From an uncultured Bacteroidales bacterium (lineage in GTDB: Bacteria > Bacteroidota > Bacteroidia > Bacteroidales > P3): DNA of 5,653 nucleotides. The notes under the pieces were generated by a model. That model had not been told where the DNA came from, ran no database searches, and saw only the letters and a list, made by a program, of their open reading frames with translations. The position numbers and the translations under genes are program-made. Positions 1 to 5,653 of the stretch are shown in pieces (the first letter of the stretch is position 1; every line of letters begins with the position of its first letter). The stretch spans positions 1 through 5,653 of the forward strand of contig CAMWTX010000109.1 in the NCBI GenBank assembly GCA_947177315.1, written 5' to 3'.

Positions 1-25
1 TTGTGCTGTTTTTCTATTGCCTGCT

Positions 26-3000
26 ATGGTTAAAAAGATCGCTTTTATCGGCTTACTGGCTTGCCTGCCGGCGGGTTTGAATGGTTGGCTTTATGCCCAA
101 AACGAACACGTTTATCGGGCATGGGGCAAGACTATTGGCAAGGCGCAGACCGATCGGGATTTTTTGATTTACGATGCCACTTGTGTCGACAACAAATTGT
201 TTATTGTGGGCAAAGCCGAATCCGGCACGGGATTTGAACTCAAACAGGGTGAAAACACCTATTTTCATGCTAAAGACTCTACCACCGATGCGTTTCTTGC
301 CTGCTATTCTTTAGACGGCGAACTGCTTTGGAGCACTTATTTGCCGGCCTTGGAAGAAGGGTATTACAACGCCTTTTCTACTACAAGCATGAGTACCCCC
401 GATAGTTCTATACTGGTAGTTGTGAACGTTTATGCCATACAGAACAACATAGAGGAAACAAAGGCCTTGATACCGGCTTGTGTCGGTTCAATAAGTGGCT
501 TTGAGTTTGATTTAAAAGGCACATTATTATATTCTAACCAATTTTTTCCGGTTAACATTGCTAAGAGTTATTTCCCACCCCGGCTTTTTAAAGGCATCTA
601 TCAGAATGATACAAAAAGATTTTATTTTCAGGGTATTTCAATTGACTCCAACCCAGATTATACTTTTTCCAGTTATACTTTTTCCAGCAGAATTTGGTTT
701 CGCCGGGAAGATAACCTATTGACAGTCGCTAATACTGGTTTTGCTCAAGAAAATTATCCAAACTCATACAATGCTTCCTACTTTGTTTCTTCTCGGTTAA
801 CGGAGGGTTCCACAGGCGGTTTTTACAATAGTATTTCTCTTTTATACGATAAACAAACAGAACAGCGCATATGGAAATGTACTCGTGAACCAGGAGGTTT
901 ACAAAGCACAGATTCTTTTTTCGTAGAAGATATATATTGCCGCGGCGTGGATTTAAGGGATATTCCCCCTATTCGAGAAATATGGAAAAGCTTTACACAG
1001 AGCAACTTGAACTATTATGCTAATCCGATAGTCACTCGTATTAATGGAAATTTATCGATTTTTCCAGGAACAGTTCAAAATATACATGCATATAATGGTA
1101 AATTTATAGTACAAGGCATCCATTGCCGCAACTACGACAACGGATTTTTCAAAAAAGACGGTGTCCCTTACACCTACAGCCATGACACCCTGCATAAAAT
1201 CCTCTGGCAAAGCAGTTTTTATCAAGACCGCAATAACGCTTATACAGCCGTTCCGTACCTGCTTCTCTATGATTCTTCCGCTTTTTTCCCGAATAAACAT
1301 AGCCATGATTATCAAACGCCTCTGTGGGGTTCCTATCTGAATATAGATTGGTTCTACGAAGACTTTTTTCACGTCACTGACAGGAACCAATCTAAAGATG
1401 TTTATCAACCTTACGAACCGATATTGTGTTCTTCGGGAGATAGAGTCTTTTTAATCGGCAATGCCAAGAGTATAGGGACTGACTTAATCGACAATCTTCC
1501 GATGACAGAAGAAGTGTTGCATCACCATGGTGTTGTACTGGCGTTTTCCATTTCAGATTGCCCGCCCGAAGCAACCGCCTTTCAAGACGTGCGCTTCCTC
1601 TGCCCCGACGATTCGGTGGAATTGAAACTTGCTCCCGACTATGCCGGTTTTAAATTCCGCTTCGACCCTGCTTATCTGGATAACGGTTCCATTACGCTCA
1701 ACGCCGACAGCACGCGCGCCTGGGTTAGGAAAGAAGGGGCTTTTGCCGCCACCTTGGACGGATCTTCCTTGGGTTGCCCCAACGTTACGGTGGATACCGT
1801 GCGGATTTCATTCAGCCCCTATCCCGAACCTGTCAGCGCCCTCAACCCCGACAGCACGGTGGCGGCCTGCGCGGCGGTCGGCACGGTGCTGCAGGCCGTC
1901 ACCGCCCCCGACAGTACTTTTTCCTACCGTTGGTTCGACGGAGATACCGTTTCGCCCAAAACCGTACGTTTTGCCTACGACAGTCTTTTCTTCGCCTCCG
2001 TGGAAGTGGACGGCTACTGCACCTCGTTCCGCGATTCCACGCGCATACGTTTCCTTCCGCCCTACGTGGAATTAAGCGGCGATTCCCTGCTCTGCACGAC
2101 GCAGGTTTTCACCGATACAAGCGTGTTGCTGCGTCTGAACGCACGGCAGGACTATTTCCCCGATGCGGACTGGATTTTCCGTTGGCGGATAAACGGCATG
2201 GAGGCTTCCGACAACGATTCCCTTTTGCTTCGCTACGCCGATTTGCAGAAAGCAGGCGGCGACCTCCGGAGCGCCCTCGTCACCGTGGAGGTCTCGCTCT
2301 CCGAGACCGAGGTGGACGGTTGCACCGCCCGCGACACTTTGGTGTTCTCGCTGGTTTCCCTGCCCAAAACCGCTCCAAAATTCCTGCCCCAAAGCGAGAT
2401 TCTCTGCGCCCACCAAGACCTGGAATTGCAACTGCCCGAAGTTGCGGAGGATTACCGCTGTTACTGGCTCGACCAAGACAGCGTGCTGTTGCCTTACGGT
2501 TACGACACCAACCGCTACACCGTTGTCGGCATGCGCGGTACCGATGGATTCGGCACCAACACCGACACCCGAAATCCGCGTTTCTTCCAACTGCAACTCG
2601 ACCACAAGCTTTGCGGCGTATCTTTCTTCGATACCCTATTGGTTTACGACCAGGTTAGACCGGAGTTTGAACTACCTTATCACGATACCGTCATTTGTCT
2701 CAATGAACCCGTGGAGTTGGACAGCCTCAACCTCCTTGTCTATCGACCCTTCTACAACTTCGAGTGGAGCGACGGCGAAACGGGTTCCGACCGCTCCTTT
2801 ACCGATTCGGGGACTTATATCCTTTATTTCTTCGTAAACGAAGACTTTGCCGTCTGCGGCTATGACACCGCCTCCGATACCCTGCGCGTGCGCTGGTCGA
2901 ATCCCGCGCTCACGCTGATAAACATCCCCTCGGACACCTCGTTCTGCGAGAAGCTTTCCGTTACCCTCGACGCCTCCGTGCCCTTCCCCTCCACGCGCTA

Positions 3001-3472
3001 CAGCTGGCAGGAGGGCAATCTCGACGACCTTTTCTCGCCGCTGGACGACTCCTCGCTCTTCTCTCCGTCCGTTATCAAGGTGTATAAGGAAGTTTCTTTG
3101 GCCCTGTTCGTGGTCGATACGATGGGCTGCGTCAACACCCGGCAGATTACCGTTTCCGAAGAGGACTGCAAGCCGAGCCTCTCCGTGCCCAATGTGTTCA
3201 CCCCCAACGGAGACGGCGTGAACGACGTGCTTAAGTTCCGGCAGATTGACCATTGCTACGAAGTGGATGTGCTTATCGTGGATAGAAAAGGTTCGCACGT
3301 GCTGCACGAAAAATTGAAGAACCCCGATGACTTTGCCTGGAACGGCTGTCTGCGGAACGGCAGCCGCAAACTTCCCGACGGCGCCTACTTTTATTTTATC
3401 TCCTACAGGAACGCCTACGGCAAGAAGAAATACCAGAGCGGAAGCATTACGATTTTAGGTTCCACCGAATAA
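26..3472 (+). CDS. Large secreted protein with beta-propeller-like N-half, Ig-like repeats and T9SS type B sorting domain (gliding motility-associated C-terminal domain family)
   Basis: This is an exported protein of 1148 residues whose specific function I do not recognise. I chose the ATG at 26 because it gives a clean signal peptide: MVKK, a hydrophobic stretch at about residues 5-24, then likely cleavage at A24/Q25. A TTG at 17 is in frame and the frame is open to the window edge, so an earlier start is not excluded. Residues about 26-510 look like a beta-propeller: strand motifs such as KLFIVGKAES (57-66) and RVFLIGNAKS (473-482) recur, and DAFLACYSLDGELLW (88-102) resembles SBBP-type repeats. 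Residues about 515-1047 hold six Ig-like units, each with a Cys near its start and end and, in five of them, a central Trp. Residues about 1053-1148 are the type B sorting domain, with VPNVFTPNGDGVND (1054-1067) and LPDGAYFYFISY (1116-1127). By family knowledge this domain directs export across the outer membrane by the T9SS. The N-half is much more AT-rich than the rest. The role may be adhesion or surface binding, which is only a guess. Confidence 0.9.
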   Translation: MVKKIAFIGLLACLPAGLNGWLYAQNEHVYRAWGKTIGKAQTDRDFLIYDATCVDNKLFIVGKAESGTGFELKQGENTYFHAKDSTTDAFLACYSLDGELLWSTYLPALEEGYYNAFSTTSMSTPDSSILVVVNVYAIQNNIEETKALIPACVGSISGFEFDLKGTLLYSNQFFPVNIAKSYFPPRLFKGIYQNDTKRFYFQGISIDSNPDYTFSSYTFSSRIWFRREDNLLTVANTGFAQENYPNSYNASYFVSSRLTEGSTGGFYNSISLLYDKQTEQRIWKCTREPGGLQSTDSFFVEDIYCRGVDLRDIPPIREIWKSFTQSNLNYYANPIVTRINGNLSIFPGTVQNIHAYNGKFIVQGIHCRNYDNGFFKKDGVPYTYSHDTLHKILWQSSFYQDRNNAYTAVPYLLLYDSSAFFPNKHSHDYQTPLWGSYLNIDWFYEDFFHVTDRNQSKDVYQPYEPILCSSGDRVFLIGNAKSIGTDLIDNLPMTEEVLHHHGVVLAFSISDCPPEATAFQDVRFLCPDDSVELKLAPDYAGFKFRFDPAYLDNGSITLNADSTRAWVRKEGAFAATLDGSSLGCPNVTVDTVRISFSPYPEPVSALNPDSTVAACAAVGTVLQAVTAPDSTFSYRWFDGDTVSPKTVRFAYDSLFFASVEVDGYCTSFRDSTRIRFLPPYVELSGDSLLCTTQVFTDTSVLLRLNARQDYFPDADWIFRWRINGMEASDNDSLLLRYADLQKAGGDLRSALVTVEVSLSETEVDGCTARDTLVFSLVSLPKTAPKFLPQSEILCAHQDLELQLPEVAEDYRCYWLDQDSVLLPYGYDTNRYTVVGMRGTDGFGTNTDTRNPRFFQLQLDHKLCGVSFFDTLLVYDQVRPEFELPYHDTVICLNEPVELDSLNLLVYRPFYNFEWSDGETGSDRSFTDSGTYILYFFVNEDFAVCGYDTASDTLRVRWSNPALTLINIPSDTSFCEKLSVTLDASVPFPSTRYSWQEGNLDDLFSPLDDSSLFSPSVIKVYKEVSLALFVVDTMGCVNTRQITVSEEDCKPSLSVPNVFTPNGDGVNDVLKFRQIDHCYEVDVLIVDRKGSHVLHEKLKNPDDFAWNGCLRNGSRKLPDGAYFYFISYRNAYGKKKYQSGSITILGSTE
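658..687 (+). repeat. Perfect 15-bp tandem duplication inside the secreted-protein gene
   Basis: The 15-mer TTATACTTTTTCCAG occurs twice back to back (658-672 and 673-687). Because the unit is a multiple of three it keeps the frame and encodes YTFSS twice (residues 212-221). It lies in the AT-rich propeller-like half. It looks like a recent slippage or duplication event, since both copies are identical at the DNA level. Confidence 0.85.
1345..1393. repeat. 10-bp perfect inverted repeat within the coding region
   Basis: The arms AGATTGGTTC (1345-1354) and GAACCAATCT (1384-1393) are exact reverse complements separated by 29 bases. The element lies wholly inside the first gene, near the 3' end of its AT-rich section. 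It could form a stem in DNA or mRNA, but no function is evident and chance is a fair explanation. Confidence 0.5.
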
Positions 3473-3481
3473 CACACACCA

Positions 3482-4537
3482 ATGGATTTCAAGACCGACA
3501 ATCCGCAAGAGATCGTAAAACTGCTTTCATTGCGCGGCGAACAGGCCGAAGCCTTACGGCGGGAAGCCCGCAAGGTAAGGTTGCGCGAAGTGGGCGACAA
3601 GGTATATCTGCGCGGATTGATTGAACTTTCGAATATCTGCACCAAAGACTGCCTTTATTGCGGCATCCGCAAATCCAACCCTTGCGTGAACCGCTATACG
3701 CTCACGCCCGAAGAAGTCTTGCAGGCGGCGGACTTCGCCCACAAGGAGGGCTTCGGGTCTATCGTGCTGCAATCGGGAGAACGCCGCGATGAAGCCTTTA
3801 CCTGCCTTATCGAACAGCTTGTGCGCGAAATCATGCGGCAAAGCGACGGGAAATTAGGCATCACCCTTTCTTTGGGCGAACAGAGCGAAGACACCTACCG
3901 CCGTTGGCACGAAGCCGGCGCGATACGCTACCTGTTGCGCATCGAGACCTCCGACCCCGCTTTGTATGCCCGCCTGCACCCGGCAGGACACAGTTTTGAA
4001 GAACGTTTGGATTGCCTGCGCCGCCTGCGCGAAACGGGCTATTATGTGGGCAGCGGCATCATGATAGGACTGCCTTTCCAAAGCACGGAGCAAGTGGCGC
4101 GCGACCTGCTTTTCCTAAAGGATTTGGGCGTGGATATGGTAGGTATGGGGCCTTACCTCGAACACGAACAGACTCCGCTTTGGGAACATCGTCATCTGAT
4201 TCCCTCCAAAAAAGAACGCTACGAACTGAATCTGAATGCGCTGGCAGTCTTGCGCCTGCTGATGCCGCACATCAACATGGCCGCCACCACCGCTATGGGA
4301 ACCCTGCATCCCGATGGCCGCAGGGCATCCCTCTATACAGCTTCCAATGTGCTGATGCCCAACATTACCCCTACCCTGCGCCGCAAGGATTATTCTCTCT
4401 ACGAAAACAAAATCTGCATTTACGATTCCGCCCAAGACAGTTTCCGAAATATCATAAAGATCATTCAGGAAGCCGAATGTTCCCTCCGTCTTTTCGAACA
4501 GGGCAACCCGTTGCACCGCGGCATCCCTAATGTGTAA
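3482..4537 (+). CDS. hydE: [FeFe]-hydrogenase H-cluster radical SAM maturase HydE
   Basis: HydE is a cytoplasmic radical SAM enzyme that acts between HydG and HydF. It converts the HydG-made Fe(CO)2(CN)-cysteine complex into the diiron precursor loaded onto HydF for the H-cluster. The protein has 351 residues, close to the usual length of about 350. The radical SAM [4Fe-4S] motif CX3CX2C is at C53, C57 and C60, inside LIELSNICTKDCLYCGIR (46-63). Other HydE-like stretches are IVLQSGE (94-100), YLLRIETSD (150-158), GSGIMIGLPFQ (190-200), DMVGMGPYLEHEQTPL (218-233) and AATTAMGTLHPDGR (267-280). Of the three cysteines that bind an accessory Fe-S cluster in Thermotoga HydE, only the first, C312, is kept; the other two positions appear to be S320 and N323. 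The ATG follows the previous stop by 9 bases with no Shine-Dalgarno site, as is usual in this phylum, so co-transcription is likely. PylB (methylornithine synthase) is the closest alternative, but the GMGPYLEHEQTPL and TTAMGT regions favour HydE. Confidence 0.93.
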   Translation: MDFKTDNPQEIVKLLSLRGEQAEALRREARKVRLREVGDKVYLRGLIELSNICTKDCLYCGIRKSNPCVNRYTLTPEEVLQAADFAHKEGFGSIVLQSGERRDEAFTCLIEQLVREIMRQSDGKLGITLSLGEQSEDTYRRWHEAGAIRYLLRIETSDPALYARLHPAGHSFEERLDCLRRLRETGYYVGSGIMIGLPFQSTEQVARDLLFLKDLGVDMVGMGPYLEHEQTPLWEHRHLIPSKKERYELNLNALAVLRLLMPHINMAATTAMGTLHPDGRRASLYTASNVLMPNITPTLRRKDYSLYENKICIYDSAQDSFRNIIKIIQEAECSLRLFEQGNPLHRGIPNV

Positions 4538-4553
4538 ATTTGCACTATCTTTG
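4510..4553 (+). promoter_or_regulatory. Putative glnS promoter with two tandem Bacteroidota -7 boxes
   Basis: Two exact matches to the Bacteroidota -7 consensus TAnnTTTG lie 11 bases apart: TAAATTTG (4535-4542), which contains the hydE stop codon, and TATCTTTG (4546-4553). A partial -33 element, GTTG (4510-4513) against TTTG, sits 21 bases before the first box, at the expected spacing. The second box has no -33 match at 19-21 bases. Start sites would fall near 4548 and near 4559, giving a leader of roughly 30-45 bases before the glnS ATG. This is a consensus match, not a measured promoter. Confidence 0.6.
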
Positions 4554-4560
4554 TACGCGC

Positions 4561-4586
4561 GCCCGGATTTCGGGCTAAATATTTTT
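4561..4586 (+). terminator. Small GC hairpin followed by a T-rich run between hydE and glnS
   Basis: GCCCG (4561-4565) and CGGGC (4571-4575) pair across a five-base loop, and the following TAAATATTTTT is T-rich. This has the outline of an intrinsic terminator for hydE. However, a 5-bp stem is short, and the hairpin lies downstream of both predicted glnS promoter boxes, so a terminator here would also cut glnS transcription. It may instead be a 5'-end structure of the glnS mRNA. Confidence 0.3.
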
Positions 4587-4591
4587 CCACC

Positions 4592-5653
4592 ATGAGCGAA
4601 AAAAACCTTGAAACCGGTAACGAACCGGAAAAGAAGACCTTGAATTTCATTGAAGAAATCATCGAAAATGATATTGCAAACGGCAAGAACGGCGGACGTG
4701 TCCACACGCGCTTTCCGCCCGAACCCAACGGATACCTGCATATCGGACACGCCAAATCCATCTGCCTCAACTTCGGCATCGGCAAAAAATACAACGGCAA
4801 GACCAACCTCCGCTTCGATGACACCAATCCCACCAAAGAAGACGTGGAATATGTGGATTCGATCCGGGAAGACATCCAATGGTTGGGCTTCGACTGGGAC
4901 GGCGAATATTACGCCTCCGACTATTTCCAGCAGCTCTATGAATGGGCGGTGCGCATGATCAAGGAAGGCAAGGCCTATGTGGATGACCTGAGCCAGGAAG
5001 AAGCCTCCGAATACCGGGGAACGCCCACGCAGCCCGCCAAACCGAGCCCCTACCGCGACCGCAGTGTGGAAGAGAACCTCGACCTGTTTGAACGCATGAA
5101 AAACGGCGAGTTCCCCAACGGTTCCAAGACCCTCCGCGCCAAAGGCGACCTTTCCTCGCCCAACATGCACATGCGCGACCCCATCATGTACCGCATCATC
5201 CATCAGGAACATCACCGCACGGGCAACCAATGGTGCATCTACCCCATGTACGACTACGCTCACGGGCAAAGCGACTCGATAGAGGGCATCACCCATTCCA
5301 TCTGCACCTTGGAATTCGAAGTGCACCGCCCGCTCTACGACTGGTTTATCCGTACCCTGAACATACACGCACCCCAACAGATAGAGTTCGCGCGCCTCAA
5401 CCTCAGCTATACCGTGATGAGCAAGCGCAAACTGCTGCAGTTGGTGCAGGAAAAATACGTTTCGGGCTGGGACGATCCCCGTATGCCCACCATCTGCGGA
5501 CTGCGGCGGCGCGGCTACACGCCTGAATCCATCAGGCTGTTCGCCGAAAAAATCGGCGTGGCCAAACGCGACAACGTTATCGACGTTTCGCTTCTGGAAT
5601 GGTGCGTGCGCGAAGACCTCAACAAGAAAGCCCGGCGCGTGATGGTGGTGATG
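4592..5653 (+). CDS. glnS: Glutaminyl-tRNA synthetase, N-terminal part (cut by window end)
   Basis: GlnRS is a class I aminoacyl-tRNA synthetase that charges tRNA-Gln with glutamine using ATP in the cytoplasm. The window holds 354 codons with no stop; E. coli GlnRS has 554 residues, so the missing part is the anticodon-binding beta-barrel region. The ATP-binding signature FPPEPNGYLHIGH is at 41-53 with HIGH at 50-53, and the KMSKS counterpart appears as VMSKRKL (275-281). Residues that follow the GlnRS rather than the bacterial GluRS pattern include LRFDDTNP (73-80), YPMYDYAHGQSD (217-228), GITHSICTLEF (232-242) and GWDDPRMPT (292-300). The ATG at 4592 gives an N-terminal extension of about ten residues relative to E. 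coli, with acidic and lysine-rich character. The upstream bases are AT-rich with no Shine-Dalgarno site. A GlnRS indicates direct charging of tRNA-Gln, though it does not exclude the GatCAB route for tRNA-Asn. Probably transcribed from its own promoter just upstream. Confidence 0.97.
   Translation, partial: MSEKNLETGNEPEKKTLNFIEEIIENDIANGKNGGRVHTRFPPEPNGYLHIGHAKSICLNFGIGKKYNGKTNLRFDDTNPTKEDVEYVDSIREDIQWLGFDWDGEYYASDYFQQLYEWAVRMIKEGKAYVDDLSQEEASEYRGTPTQPAKPSPYRDRSVEENLDLFERMKNGEFPNGSKTLRAKGDLSSPNMHMRDPIMYRIIHQEHHRTGNQWCIYPMYDYAHGQSDSIEGITHSICTLEFEVHRPLYDWFIRTLNIHAPQQIEFARLNLSYTVMSKRKLLQLVQEKYVSGWDDPRMPTICGLRRRGYTPESIRLFAEKIGVAKRDNVIDVSLLEWCVREDLNKKARRVMVVM

Noticed and set aside
17..25. TTG at 17 as the start of the secreted protein
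   Set aside because: It only adds three residues before a methionine that begins a standard signal peptide, and ATG is the more common start. An even earlier start outside the window cannot be excluded.
1..33. Tail of an upstream gene ending at TAA 31-33 and overlapping the first ATG
   Set aside because: Only ten codons are visible in that frame and nothing identifies them as coding.
1774..2658. A 294-codon + strand open frame in another frame
   Set aside because: It is rich in Arg, Pro and His, as expected from a shifted reading of the GC-rich Ig-like section, and it overlaps a well-supported gene.
2672..3307. A 211-codon minus-strand open frame
   Set aside because: It lies wholly inside the Ig-like and sorting-domain coding region, and nothing in its translation suggests a known protein.
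3328..3335. TGACTTTG as a possible internal promoter box for hydE
   Set aside because: It misses the consensus at one of the key TA bases and has no TTTG-like element 19-21 bases upstream.
4115..5377. A 420-codon open frame on the minus strand
   Set aside because: It lies opposite hydE and glnS, both strongly identified, spans their junction, and its translation (Val, Phe and Gly-rich with no recognisable domain) is typical of an antisense shadow of GC-rich genes.

Overview
The window is a 5.65-kb piece of a Bacteroidota chromosome, most likely from an anaerobic member of the Bacteroidales. Three things point there. The first gene ends in a type IX secretion system (T9SS) type B sorting domain, which is essentially confined to this phylum. 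The intergenic region before the third gene carries TAnnTTTG promoter boxes, the Bacteroidota -7 consensus. None of the genes has a purine-rich Shine-Dalgarno site. The hydE gene implies [FeFe]-hydrogenase assembly and hence a fermentative, anaerobic lifestyle. The genus cannot be fixed from the sequence alone.

Layout, all on the + strand. (1) 26-3472: a large exported protein of 1148 residues with a signal peptide, a beta-propeller-like N-terminal half, six Ig-like repeats each with its own cysteine pair, and a C-terminal T9SS sorting domain. (2) 3482-4537: hydE, the radical SAM maturase of the [FeFe]-hydrogenase H-cluster, starting 9 bases after the first gene ends. (3) A 54-base spacer with two promoter boxes in tandem and a small hairpin. 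(4) 4592 to the window end: the first 354 codons of glnS, glutaminyl-tRNA synthetase, cut by the window edge. No intergenic stretch exceeds 54 bases. I see no tRNA, rRNA, CRISPR array, insertion sequence or attachment site.

The three genes have no obvious shared pathway: a secreted surface or extracellular protein, a metallocofactor maturase and a housekeeping synthetase. The first two are probably co-transcribed because of the 9-base gap; glnS appears to have its own promoter. hydF, hydG and the hydrogenase are not in the window.

This is mostly an ordinary region, and I see no convincing new multi-gene system. The points most worth a second look are the mosaic base composition inside the first gene (AT-rich propeller half, GC-rich Ig-like half), the apparent loss of two of the three accessory-cluster cysteines in HydE, the pairing of hydE with a T9SS cargo gene, and the doubled promoter box in front of glnS.
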